A DNA stretch of 64,000 nucleotides from Meandrina meandrites (lineage: Eukaryota > Cnidaria > Anthozoa > Scleractinia > Meandrinidae): positions 32,954,750-33,018,749 of the forward strand of contig OY855905.1 in the NCBI GenBank assembly GCA_963693305.1. The letters run 5' to 3'. The first letter of the stretch is position 1. Each line of letters begins with the position of its first letter. Of this stretch, positions 1 to 10,754 are shown piece after piece. Both the position numbers and the translations under genes were made by a program. The notes under the pieces were generated by a model, which saw only the letters and a list, made by a program, of their open reading frames with translations, was not told where the DNA came from and made no database searches.

Positions 1-310
1 TTTCAACGTTTACCAAACTATAACTTACAATACAAATGAAAACGATTTTTCACAAAACGTTAAGAGAATTGATAGGAATTCATATTGCTTGCATGGTTTA
101 TGAAATGGTTAAATGGAATTTTAGTTTGAATGGACTTCGACTATCGAGCATTGAGGTAGACTTAATTGCGGAAATAGGGCAGCTTTAAGCTTCAACCTAC
201 CTGGATCTTAATTTTACCTACAATTTTGGCCCTTGGGCATACAGTATACAACTTTTGCAATTTTGCCTCAACGTTTGGTTGCTTTTTCTTTCTTCCTTTT
301 TGCTAAATAG
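1..310 (+). other. Intron or upstream sequence of the F-box/WD40 gene
   Basis: No supported coding exon is seen here. The stretch ends in a clear pyrimidine-rich tract and an AG at 309-310, which I read as the acceptor of the first visible exon of the F-box/WD40 gene. The gene's start codon should therefore lie upstream of this window. Confidence 0.6.
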
Positions 311-3300
311 TTCTCCTGAGAGGGTAGAATCCAGAGGCTCATGGAAATCGCAAACCACTTACTTTGGTGTAAAGTTACCTGGGATATCAAGTATCGGTGG
401 TCCAAAGAGGTCTCTGGCGAGGTTTGCAGGAAGTCGCTCCGCCCCACCTGGTGGGGCTACGAAAACCTCTTCCCAGCATGCTGTGAGACGCCACATGCAG
501 AATGAATACAAGAAAGACGTGCTCAACACTTCCATGATGAATGGCGGAAAACCTGAGGACGTGACGTCATGGTACGTGAATTAAAAATACATATCTCATT
601 TGTATTTCATGGACTTAACTGAGTTGTTCCTTCTTATTTTTTCACAGGCAAAGGTTGTACAAGTCTAAGTCATGCCCCAATGTGTCTTACACGAAGTCAG
701 TGTACGGTCAACGGAGACATGTACATGTAAGTAAGAGGCAAAGTGGGCAAATTTTATTTCAAAAAGTACCATATCCTCGTTTAAATATCTTCTCTTTTTT
801 TTTCATCTCAGCACCGTACTAAAACTGAGCAGTGTCCCAGCTCGTCGTGGTGTTTGGATTCATTGCCAGAGAATGCTCAGTGTCTTGTTCAGTGGTTTGA
901 ACAGCAGTGGAGTGGTAAGAACCTTTCAAGTAGCGAGCAATTTATGAGTGATCAGTTAGGACGATTGGTTACAGAGTTTGTTGGCCACGTCATTCTATTC
1001 TGGATGATCCTGAAACCCCGCACTATTGAGTCTTACAAAATAAGCGAGGCAGTGAGGCATAACTAAGAGCGCCATTCTGGCACACAAAAAACGAACAATT
1101 TGTATTGGAATTTCTCGCAAAAAAGGCGTCAAACAAAATATATAAGCAACCCTGAAAATTATAACGTATAATTTTTTTCAGTTTTTGAAGGCACATCAAT
1201 TTTACTGTTTTTAAACATTCTATTTCCCTAGGTTGGCAAAAGAACGAGTTTCTTCAGCTGTTCTTGAGAGTCCTTGCTCCAAGCGAACTGTACTTTCTTT
1301 CTGGACTTCTTGCTGTAAGTGACATAACTTAGTTACCAAAGAGAGTCTAACTCGCATTGTTTACCGTCCTCCGTCTCTCCTGTATTTAAAAGCCCTTTTG
1401 TTTTTTTTTTCAGGTTAAACAGTACCGAGATTTTATTGCCATGCTCCCAGAGCAGCTAGCTATTCGTATTTTTTCATTTCTTGTTCCCAAGGAACTCCTT
1501 GTTGTTTGTCAGGTGAGCAAATAGTTAACGTCGTTGCTGCATGTAAACTGTTTGTTGTTAGTTGCCACTTCTTGAAGACCTCCACTAGAACAGTAAATAC
1601 CTGTGAGGAATGTGATGTAACGCGGTACCCATGGCCTGCGCATATGATTCTTCTCGTTCCATGTTATTTTTTGCGGAGCAGGAGCGCATCTTTTTATTTT
1701 TTGCGTTCTAAGTAAACCCGATAAATTTTTGTTTATAGGTCAGTAAAACGTGGCGCCGCCTTGCATCAAAAGATGAGCTTTGGAAAGCAAAATGCCAGGA
1801 AACGTATGTTGGTGAGTTTCAAAGGACAATCGAAGTGTATTTTTGTTTTCTAAGTGAGAGAACATAATCGTTGAATGTTGTCCTTGAGTAGCATTTTAAA
1901 TGAAAATAGAAAAAGTTCAATTGAGGCCTTACACTACCGTAAAATGATATTAAAATCGTTTAAAATCCAAGCTTTCGTTGATCTACGGCATCATCATACG
2001 GCGTCATCGTATGATGATGCCGTAGATCAACGAAAGCTTGGATTTTAAACGATTTTAATATCATTTTACAGTGGTAAATGGGAGAAGTGTGAACAATGTC
2101 TTACGTAATGGATAATTATTGTTTTATTTATCTCCGTCATATACAGGTGTGCCTCTAAGTACACCAGCCGTGTGGAAGGACATCTTCAGAGATAATGTTA
2201 ACTTAAAACGTAACTGGGCAAATGGCCGCTGCAAGGTGACTGACATGGCTGGTCACACCCACAAGTAAGTGGTCGTCTGTAACAGCAGCAACCTTCGACA
2301 GTTTTTCTTCGCATAATTTGTGTATTTGCGCTATAACATGTACATGTATCTGTAGAATAAATGGAAGTTAGGCAGAATGGTAAATGAATGCAACCTTCTT
2401 TAATTCCTAGTTTGCTGTGAACACTCTGAAATAAAGCAACTTGCCCAATGACCTAGCGTTCGTTTGACGTGTAAACAAAACTATCGACAACTAGCCGGAA
2501 AATTTTTGTCAGAACAATTAAGTTGGGTTGTTTTATAAAATTGTTGAGAACTTTCACATTACCCGTAAAGCCCAGTCACTAGGGCATCTTCCGGTTTGCA
2601 GAGGTCAAATATAATTTTGCGAACACTCCTATAACAGTAATGTCGATTGGTTGTTCTCTTTCAGTGTACTTTCTGTGTGTGCTTACAAGAACAGCGTTGC
2701 TACTGGTAGCCTGGACAGGACAATAAAGTAAGTGAATCGATCGAGGATATAATCGTACTCTGTTTGTAAAGAATTTTCAGGTTTTAACCTTTTATCCTAA
2801 AAAACATCCCTGTTTGTTCCATATTAAATGACCTTCTCTGATCTCCATGAACCGTCCATCATCTTCTGTTGTGCCGCTGATGATTCATTTTCTTCAAATA
2901 CAAGTAATTGACAACATAATACCCTGACTTACTCATAGTGTTTGATTTCCACAGAATCTGGGACGCCAATAGCGGGGCATTGCTGCAAACCTTCCAGGGA
3001 CACACGGTACAGTTAATGTTGCATTATTGAGTTGCATTCTAGCATTCTAGCATTCTTACTACTTGTTACTGATTCACTTGTCTCCGAGAAAGGTAACCAG
3101 CCAGCACATCTCCTTTCCGAACGAACCATAACAAATTGTGCAAAGTGTAAGACTGGAATCACACTAACTTTTGTCGAGGACGTTGCAGTACCTTACCTAA
3201 TCAGTAGAGTTAATCGCACGCCTTTTAACGTCTTCTTCCATCTTACCATACATCAGAGGTTTTTTATACTTATTTCAGTAACGTAATTAAGTTAACAATG

Positions 3301-6300
3301 GCTCACTGGAAATTCCACTAACACTGGATGTTACCAAAACCTTTATAACTTAGATTCATGACATGCAGCTGGCTTATGAGTTTGTCTCATTTTTATAGCG
3401 CGGTGTTTGGAGCTTGCGATTCCTCTCTAGTTCCATTGTAATAAGTGGATCGTACGACAAAACCATCAGGGTAAGTCCTCTATCTGAGTTATCAATATCA
3501 CTTGCTATAAAAATAAGTCTGACCTGGAACCAAGTGAGTCATTGGCAGTATTTTAGCTTATCACTGTTCATTTTCTGTGTAACGGAACTATGCCAAGTGA
3601 AATAAATTGGCAAGTTGACGTTCCTTTTTTTTGGTGTTGTGTGATAAAGGACTCTTTAATAATGGTGTGCTTTGTTTTCGTTTTAAGCTCTGGAGTCTCC
3701 GAACAAACTTGTGTGTAAGGTAAGCAACCTGCCTATTGGCAGACATGCACCAATCGCCATGTTTTGACTGGGAGGAAGGCGTAAGGAACACTTGACAATG
3801 TTCATTCACAATCATTTCTCGCAATCTTATAAATTTTTTTTCGATGCTCTAAACCAACCCATCGCTGGGAATATGTTAGAATGTGTGTTCCAATCCTAGG
3901 GATTAGACGAGTAATGAAGGCTCAAAAGTGGGAGACGCTAAAAGTGAGAAGCGCTGACCAAGTAGTTTAATAGTTAGTTGGACTCCGCATCGTGCGGCCT
4001 GGGTCCACCCGACAGGTGTAAAAATGGTTACTGGGGAAATGTTGGACAACCTGACGATGCAGGCGGAACGTGCGATGGACTAGCATCGCATTCAGGGAGA
4101 GCACAAATACTCCTAGCCTTGTCATGGGGAATAAGATTAGCTGTTAACTGGTGGATTTATGGATTTCTGTTTACAGAATATTAATAAGTCATGAAGGCCC
4201 CGTGTGGGCAATCGAACGTAAAGGTGACTTCCTTGTCAGTGGATCAAGCGACAAAACGGTCAGCAAGTGTTCTTGTTTGTTTGTTTGTTCGTTTGTTTGT
4301 TCGTTTGTTTGTATGCTCGTTCGTTCATTCGTTTTACCATTAAACATCAAGGCCATATCAGTACAGTTAAGCTTAATTTTCGAAATCTGTGCAATGCCGC
4401 AATGACGTTTTATGGAATGTGCTAGGCCAGCGAGGTTGCTCTTTGCATACCGCCATATTTCTTCTTTTTGAATTCTTGCCTTGTAGTTTTTAACTCTTTT
4501 GATGCTGTAAAAGTGCTCGGGCCACGAATAAAGCGTTCTTAGGACATTTTATTGTCCATGAAACCAACAAATCACGTTGAAGTGTGAGTCGTATGTTTTT
4601 GTTATGTCTTTTCTATATGCATATATAATTAAATAAATATATCAACTATCTCTTTCAGGCCAAAATATGGAATATTCGTCAATGTAAGCTTCTCTTCTCG
4701 TTGATCGGTCACAATGGTTGTGTTTTCTGTGTTGATTTGGACGACGAGTGTAAAAAGGCGTTCACTGGCTCTGGAGACAGAGTAAGTACAATATAAAATA
4801 TTTTGTCATGTATGGAAACTGCCGATCACCTGAAACTGATCAGTTGATATTATGTTGTGTGTTATAAAAGGCGTAAGCACATAAGTCATTCTTATAATTA
4901 TAAAACGTGTTGAGAACAGAACCACCCAATTTCACAAAGGCAATCTTAGAAACTGGGGAAATGTGCCCAGTCTTCATTAAAGGGGAATATAAAGCAAGGT
5001 AGCGGGCTTGTGCAGATTTTTGATTGTCAGGGAAGACAGCCGCTGGTTTTATGGCCAGTGATTGAATGAATGTCCTGTTTCTTGCAGACTGTACGAGTGT
5101 GGGAAGTGTCCTCGGGAGTTTGTCTTTCGTCTTTCAATATCGGACAGGTATCCGCTTCTACAGTTACCGCTGTGAGCGCCGATCAGGTAATTGTTGAGAA
5201 TGAACTTTATTGGCGAGAAAAAAAAACGCAAGTTTTCTGGATTGAACGCACGGGGACGTGAATCACTCATTTTGTAAAAGTCACTTTTTGGAAGAACCGA
5301 TGAGAAATACAGTGTTGTTTGTTATTTGGTGTTGAAATCGGAAAATTTCACAATCAAATGTAGTCAATATATTGCTTAGTTGCGTAAAACACGCCAAGAT
5401 TTACTCCACTTCAGTTTACATTTTAAAGGCAAAACTGTTTTACAGACAAGCCTCCTCCTATTTAGGAAGCGACCAGCACTGCTCAGCATGCCTGTCCATC
5501 ATAAGAGTGTCAGCAATAGCAGTCTCTTCTTTTACTCCCCTTTTTCCTCCTACCCCGTCCTCACATTTGTTTGCCACTGATCTTCGTACTTATGATCACT
5601 TCCCACTAATATACGTTAAACGAATGATTACTTTGTTAGGCTGTTTAGTAATACAACATTTTGTTCAATGCCTTGTTTGCTTATTTTCCCTGTTAGGGTC
5701 ATCTGGCGGTAGGCGCAGGGCAACAAGTCTCTTTATGGAACCTCGAAACAGGCGCCTGTGTGAATGAGTTTAAAGGACATAAAGACAGGTACTTCATGTC
5801 CATGGATGTTGAAAGTTCTCTTGCAAAGAAATGACAGTCATAAAACATCTATGTTGTATATTGTTCTATAAAAATACTTTCTTCTATAACAATCCCTGTT
5901 CCATTACATTGCATGGATTTGAAGATTGTTTGTGGAGGCAGCGTGGCCGAGTGGTTTAGGGCGCTGATCTTGTAATCCAGAGGTCCCGGGTTCAAGCCCT
6001 CTACCCTGCCACTAGCTGGATTTGTTTCACGGTCGTGCCGAGTTCAAATCCTCGGTCACGCTTTGTATATAGCCAACTGGTCTGCCTCCAGCCAGTTGGG
6101 ATTTTTAACCATGTTATGTTCATTTAAAGTTATTTGTTTCCTATGTTTCAGTGGCATTCCTAAACTAGCTATCTCGAAGCTAAGTGCATGACCACTATAA
6201 ACAGCATTTACATTTACATTTACGTTCTTGACCTCAAATAGTATATACGTAATTTTCTGACCGACTCTAGAATTAAAAATTGTGTTTTTCGCATACATAA

Positions 6301-6663
6301 GCAAGCAGTTTATGAAGTGTGGATGCGTGTAGACACCTGTAGTGACACCCAAACATCATCTGACTATCTCTTAGGATCGAATCGATTCAACTGAAATTTA
6401 TGATGGTAAATGGAAAGAAAGAGGCTGGCCTAATAGTGAGCGCTGGAAAAGACGGTCTTATAAAATACTGGGACATTGAGCAGTAAGTATCAAAACGTCG
6501 TATGCCAATACAAGGACGCCAGAAACTGTGGTATTGTTGAAATGTGTGCGATAAAACTGGAATGTGTGAGATAAAACTGCTAGTATTGCAGCATCGATCG
6601 ATAGATCGAACAAACGAACAGACTAACCGATCGACCGACTGACTGACTGACTGACCGACTGAT

Positions 6664-6710
<47 letters not shown>

Positions 6711-6856
6711 CGTGTTTTTGTTCCTTTTCCAGGGGCTCATGTATTCAGACTCTAAGAGGACACAAGGATAATGTCAACTGCATTCATGTTGATTCCACCA
6801 GGATAATCAGTGTTTCGTACGATCACAGAGTGCGAGTCTGGGATTTTAACTCATGA
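311..6856 (+). CDS. F-box/WD40-repeat protein, 5'-partial, 17 exons
   Basis: Likely substrate-recognition subunit of an SCF (Skp1-Cullin-F-box) ubiquitin ligase: the F-box binds Skp1 and the WD40 propeller binds the target. Exons: 311-571, 648-726, 812-914, 1232-1314, 1414-1512, 1739-1811, 2147-2264, 2665-2727, 2955-3006, 3399-3470, 3688-3719, 4177-4258, 4659-4781, 5088-5186, 5697-5788, 6375-6482, 6733-6856. All joins keep frame and give 553 visible residues. The F-box (DFIAMLPEQLAIRIFSFL onward) is in exons 5-6, followed by seven WD blades, for example SGSYDKTIRLWS, SGSSDKTAKIWN, TGSGDRTVRVWE and SVSYDHRVRVWD. The fifth blade (AVGAGQQVSLWN) lacks the usual Asp. The first visible exon starts in mid-codon, so the N-terminus is missing. 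The donor at 4259 (GTCAGC) is weak. The F-box resembles FBXW7, but I cannot assign an orthologue. Confidence 0.88.
1940..2068. repeat. Perfect foldback repeat, 61-bp arms, 7-bp loop
   Basis: Arms 1940-2000 and 2008-2068 are exact reverse complements, separated by seven bases (2001-2007). The structure lies in the intron between 1811 and 2147 of the F-box/WD40 gene and would be transcribed as a long perfect hairpin. It looks like a very young foldback MITE; no clear target-site duplication was found. Confidence 0.9.
3960..4150 (+). mobile_element. Degenerate tRNA-derived SINE in an intron
   Basis: The 3' part (GCGATGGACTAGCATCGCAT, then CAAATACTCCTAG at about 4073-4120) matches the minus-strand SINE at 52.8-53.0 kb. 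The 5' part has only a faint tRNA-like character (TTAATAGTTAG, GGGTCCACCC). It lies in the intron ahead of the exon at 4177 and is an old copy. Confidence 0.55.
4266..4325. repeat. (GTTT)n/(GTTC)n microsatellite
   Basis: Imperfect tetranucleotide repeat of GTTT and GTTC units directly after the donor at 4259. Intronic. Confidence 0.85.
5937..6175 (+). mobile_element. tRNA-derived SINE with intact tRNA-like head
   Basis: Bases 5937-6010 form a tRNA-like head. The ends GGCAGCG and ..CCCTGCC pair at six of seven positions. An A-box (TGGCCGAGTGG) and a B-box (GGTTCAAGCCC) are present, and the anticodon-loop position reads TGT (threonine-like). The anticodon and T stems contain mismatches, so I read it as a SINE head, not a working tRNA gene. 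A second B-box-like motif (GAGTTCAAATC) follows at about 6039, then a tail with an inverted CCAACTGG/CCAGTTGG pair. It lies in the intron 5789-6374 of the F-box/WD40 gene. Confidence 0.7.
6634..6710. repeat. (GACT)n and (ATTG)n compound microsatellite
   Basis: GACT repeats at 6634-6660 pass into about eleven ATTG repeats at 6664-6710, just before the last exon of the F-box/WD40 gene. Confidence 0.9.
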
Positions 6857-7441
6857 GTGTTCAGTTTTTAATACCGTCTAGCTAAATTCTATAATTAGTA
6901 AAAATGCACTTCGGGTGGCTGTGGGAACAACCATGGCTCAATAGAAGCTAATATTTACTGGGATAGTTGATGCGATGTTAATGTTACATACATTGCCAAA
7001 AGCACTTTATACGAGATACTAAAATGTGCCAAGTGCTACACGTGATTGTAATTGTGTTATTCGTCCTTACAATATTTGCACATTGCGGGGCACATTGTTA
7101 GGTGAGAAGAAATAGAAATCAGCCACTAGTTAGGGTAACAGTATTGACTTTTGGAATTTGGACTGAAATGGGGCCGGGAATGGGGTGGGGGGGGGGGGGG
7201 GGGTCTAATTGAAAGCAAAAGTGGAATGCACTGGCCGCTCCAGAGTGTACCCGTGTTGTGTTGGTTACATCTGAGTGCTTTTACACTGGCAATTGAAAAC
7301 TAGAGCATAGTTAATGGAGAGCTAACCATTTTTGTATGAAGAAAGATATGCTAGAATTTAAAATGTTTCAGAATTTTTTTATTTCACCTGTAAATAGGAT
7401 ATTTATATTGTAATAAGTTATAGAAAAGAGCTGTAAATAAA
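6857..7441 (+). other. Probable 3' UTR of the F-box/WD40 gene with AATAAA
   Basis: No coding signal is seen after the stop at 6854-6856. The first good polyadenylation signal, AATAAA, is at 7436-7441, so I infer a 3' UTR of roughly 600 bases. A 17-base G run (7187-7203) lies inside it. Confidence 0.5.
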
Positions 7442-8460
7442 TATGACTGAGAAACAAGTTCGTCTACGTTACCATCGCTATTACTTAGCATCTTACTAGA
7501 CCCGAGAAGAGAAAGGCTCACTGGCAGTTTCTATTTCATTCGAAACGAGTTTCCATGTTTCAACGATTTGTAAAACGATTTCCCTTTTCTTTATTTTAGA
7601 AAATTTCTCCTTAACAGAGCACTTTCTTCTGGACACCTAATTATTACCGTCGTATAGAACACGGGGGTCATGACGAACAGTTCACTTGTATTCGGTGAGA
7701 CCAAATGGCTAGGTCTCATTTACTTCGATTTTAATTCACCTGAGTATGTAATTGAGGCCGTGCCCCTTGATATAGGGAGGCCCGTAGCCAGGATTTTGCA
7801 TGGCGGGGGAAGGGCGGGGGGGGGGGGGGGGGGGGCGCATGAGCGCCTCCGGCACTTAATCCCGAGCGCCGCAGGTGCGAGAACGTAGGGGTGTGTGGGG
7901 GTATCCCCCCTGGAAATTTCGAGAAAAAGGTTATATTAGAAAGCATTTCGTGCGTTTTGAAGACAGTTTGTTTGGAAATAAGGCAGGTAAAAGTGAAGGA
8001 CATTAGGTAACGTAGAATTGAAATTAACCTAGAATCACACAATTTGGTCCAAAATATACCACACGAATCTACACTGAATGGAGGACCTTTAACCAAAGGA
8101 CCATATTGAATGTAAATAGTCGAAGCAAAGAAATACCATTTCCCTTTATTTATTTATCTATTTAATTATTTATCTTGATAATGTTTTTTCCCAATAAGCG
8201 GACTTTCAAAGGGGGATGGGGGGGGGGGGGGGTGTGCGGACGCACCCATCGCACCCCCTCCCTACGGGCCTGTATATGTAAGGTTACTTGAAACTATTCC
8301 ATGAAATACCCATGAAATGCGTTTCTCTAACATTTAGAATGGAAATAATCAAAGGTCATCATTGAATTACTACACGGATTACTATCACACATTGACAAAT
8401 CGAGAAGCACGTTGCGTGACATCTAGTGTGTGCGATATCACCAATCAGATCATGTTCTGA
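7442..8460. other. Intergenic, repeat-rich
   Basis: No gene seen. Apart from the inverted-repeat element at 7777-8272 I find only AT-rich single-copy-looking sequence. Confidence 0.5.
7777..8272. mobile_element. MITE-like element, GAGGCCCGTAG ends
   Basis: The left end GAGGCCCGTAGCC and right end CTACGGGCCTG are inverted copies over about 11 bases. Long G runs (7816-7835 and 8218-8232) sit just inside the two ends. Flanks GATATAGG and TATATGTA are not a convincing duplication. It resembles non-autonomous hAT-type elements, but family assignment is uncertain. Confidence 0.5.
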
Positions 8461-8462
8461 AA

Positions 8463-9231
8463 GGGCCGATTCGCACTAGCGGACAAGTTTTAAATGTCAT
8501 AACATTTTTGAGAAAAAAAATTGTCGCGACAAGTCAAAGACATTTTGAAGAAAACAAAAGCCGTAATTATTAGTACAATAGCTCTGCACGTGCTTCTGGC
8601 ATCCTAGTACATTTCTCGGCACGGTCGTCTTGTGCAAACATCAAATAATCAGGCAGACGTGGTGAAAAATTTTAAGACGGAATCCGCCAGGAAAATGTCG
8701 CAAGAAAACCATTTCTTTTCCCCTCCATTTATCGGCACAAACTGCTTCCCTACGCATTCATTTGTTCTAACCCTGGTATTACCATCCTTCCACGACCTCA
8801 CCTGGGCACACAAACATGTTTTGCAGCCTATCGCGGAAAAATTTCGCGTGTTGTTTTTTAGTACAATCCAGACCAAGCACAGTAGCCAATCAACAACGTA
8901 TTGTTATCTGGCATTACGAGGGGCGTTGGAATGCAACTTGTCATGACTTGTCCTGCCTTGAGGCAGGACATCGGCCCCTTTGAAGATTTGTCCGTTTTGA
9001 CAAATTTTGCCCTTGTCCAACAAGTCGTTCGCACTTCGCGATTGTTTGACAAAATGTATCACGCGTGCAACGCGGACCAATCATAAGACAACTGCTTCTT
9101 TGTTTTCCTGAATTGTTTGACAAGTTCTTGGTCTCAAAAAACGTATTCGCACTTGTTTTCTGTAACAAGTGACACATTAATGATGAAATATACCAACTGT
9201 TACAAAATTTGTTCGCTAGTGCGAATTGGCC
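8463..9231. mobile_element. Non-autonomous DNA transposon, GGGCC(G/A)ATTCGCACTAG ends
   Basis: The left end begins GGGCCGATTCGCACTAGCG and the right end is the inverse with one difference in the first 19 bases plus weaker similarity further in. The interior has no transposase reading frame. Short open frames inside are not conserved-looking and I do not call them genes. Confidence 0.6.
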
Positions 9232-9251
9232 CAAAGTTCCGCTTCACATCC

Positions 9252-9320
9252 AGTCTCCTTCGCAGCCGTTGTTTGGGCTCGTCACGCAACGTTCCCTCGC
9301 AACGGCTGCGAAGGAGACTA
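9252..9320. mobile_element. 69-bp miniature transposon with 10-bp target duplication
   Basis: The ends AGTCTCCTTCGCAGCCG and CGGCTGCGAAGGAGACT are exact inverted copies. The 10-bp sequence CTTCACATCC occurs directly on both sides (9242-9251 and 9321-9330), which is a clean target-site duplication. A 9-10 bp duplication fits Mutator-like elements. Confidence 0.85.
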
Positions 9321-9546
9321 CTTCACATCCGCTTTCGATTTTGTTTCGGAGTGGACTTCGACCCGTACTCTGCATTTTGGCCTACTAGTTTAAAGTGCGG
9401 TAACTGTACTGGATTGTGGACATGGGAACCGTCCAAAATTCACATTGACCGAGTAATTGACTGTTCTGTTCACTGCCACAACGGAGTCAAAGTAAACTTC
9501 AAGCTACGACATGTTGTGACGCGAAAGAAAATATGTATTTGATATA

Positions 9547-10029
9547 ATGAAGGAACACGGAGACGTATACCCCAAACAACGTACAATGAAACAGAAGACA
9601 TCAGATGGGAAAGCAGTGGCTTCCGACCAGAGAAATGGTAAATTTTCTACTATGAGAATCATTATTGGTGTGTTCCTTTCAATTCTATTCATCCTCAAAG
9701 ATTTGACTCGCGTTATTGCCTTCGGAATTGCACGACTTCTCTCTGAGTCCATACGGCGGCTTATCAGAATAATTGTTGGACTTGCCGAGGAAATAACAGT
9801 GACTTTTATACGAGTAATTTTACGTAGCGTTGAAGAATTCTTAAACGTCGTAATTGGCATTATCTTGCAAGTTGCAGACAGTGGAAGCCAGTTGGTTGTT
9901 CGTCGATTGCGTCACATAGTTAGTCTACTTAGTTATTTGGTTGTTGTGGTTGGGTTTGCTGTTGCATATGTTGTTCATCGGATAATCTCTTTCTTCTTTT
10001 CTGAGCGAGAGGTGAAACGAGATTTTTGA
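9547..10029 (+). CDS. Small hydrophobic protein A, intronless, function unknown
   Basis: An uninterrupted 160-aa frame from ATG, with an in-frame second ATG at residue 14. Residues 1-35 are polar and basic. Residues about 37-50 and 124-148 are strongly hydrophobic, possible membrane segments. Residues 51-120 are helix-like with Arg and Glu spaced every few residues among Ile, Leu and Val, as in amphipathic helices. AATAAA at 10041-10046, 12 bases after the stop, supports a real transcript. A similar-sized, similarly composed intronless gene follows at 10755 on the same strand. I recognise no family. It could be a lineage-specific membrane protein, or less likely a chance frame. Confidence 0.55.
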   Translation: MKEHGDVYPKQRTMKQKTSDGKAVASDQRNGKFSTMRIIIGVFLSILFILKDLTRVIAFGIARLLSESIRRLIRIIVGLAEEITVTFIRVILRSVEEFLNVVIGIILQVADSGSQLVVRRLRHIVSLLSYLVVVVGFAVAYVVHRIISFFFSEREVKRDF

Positions 10030-10754
10030 TGTTTTGACAAAATAAAGTAGTCAAGTAATATGGCTGACAGTGAATGACGTGAATCAGATATCAGATATAT
10101 TGGGATTTTTTTCAATGATCAGTTCAATGAACACGCAGGCCGACATATACTAATAGTCTTCTTTTACGTGTAAAATAACCGGCGCATTTTAATTTCCGTT
10201 TAGAGAAATAATATAATTTTTGTTAAAAAAAAGCTTCGAGCCATTAATTTATTAATTTTCTCTTTGCACAACAACTTTTGTGGTTGATTGCGCTTGCGTG
10301 TGTAACGTATCCCATCAATTATTTATACATGAACACTTTGTCACGCAACCGAAGCACATTTGTTGCCATTTGTTGTTTATAGACTATGTTACCTTCGGTG
10401 ACATTATAGAACACCACTGGAGCCCCGTGCCCCAACAGCAAAGCAGACAGCACAAAGTTCTAGACTAACGACGCATTGTAAATACAGTAGCAAATTCAAA
10501 TTGAGGTTTTGCGTTCATGTGAAGCAACGATTGTCTCAAAAGGACACGGGATTTTGAATACACTGTACACCGCTGAGAACAGTCGATGACCCAAGTTACA
10601 TGGATATCACTGATGGCAACTTCCAGAAGTATGATTTGAAAACTTACTGGTCAAGAACCTTTGCCTTCAAATCCACCGTAGAACGCTAGGAGGAACGAAA
10701 ATACCAGCCCACGTTCAAACTTGCGTGACATCAGAAACGAACAAAGAAACCGAC
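10030..10754 (+). other. Spacer between the two small hydrophobic genes
   Basis: Holds the AATAAA of gene A at 10041-10046. I see no further coding region, tRNA or repeat, and no clear TATA box for gene B. Confidence 0.4.

Noticed and set aside
5372..5767. 131-aa open frame
   Set aside because: It runs through an intron into the out-of-frame copy of the F-box/WD40 exon at 5697-5788; the exon's true frame continues the WD repeats.
5937..6010. Functional tRNA-Thr (TGT) gene
   Set aside because: The acceptor stem and both boxes are good, but the anticodon and T stems are mismatched and a SINE body follows directly.
8632..9234. Several overlapping open frames on both strands
   Set aside because: They lie inside the inverted-ended element at 8463-9231 and show no conserved domain.
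9117..9542. 141-aa open frame
   Set aside because: It crosses the 3' end of one transposon and a second whole transposon, so it cannot be an old gene.
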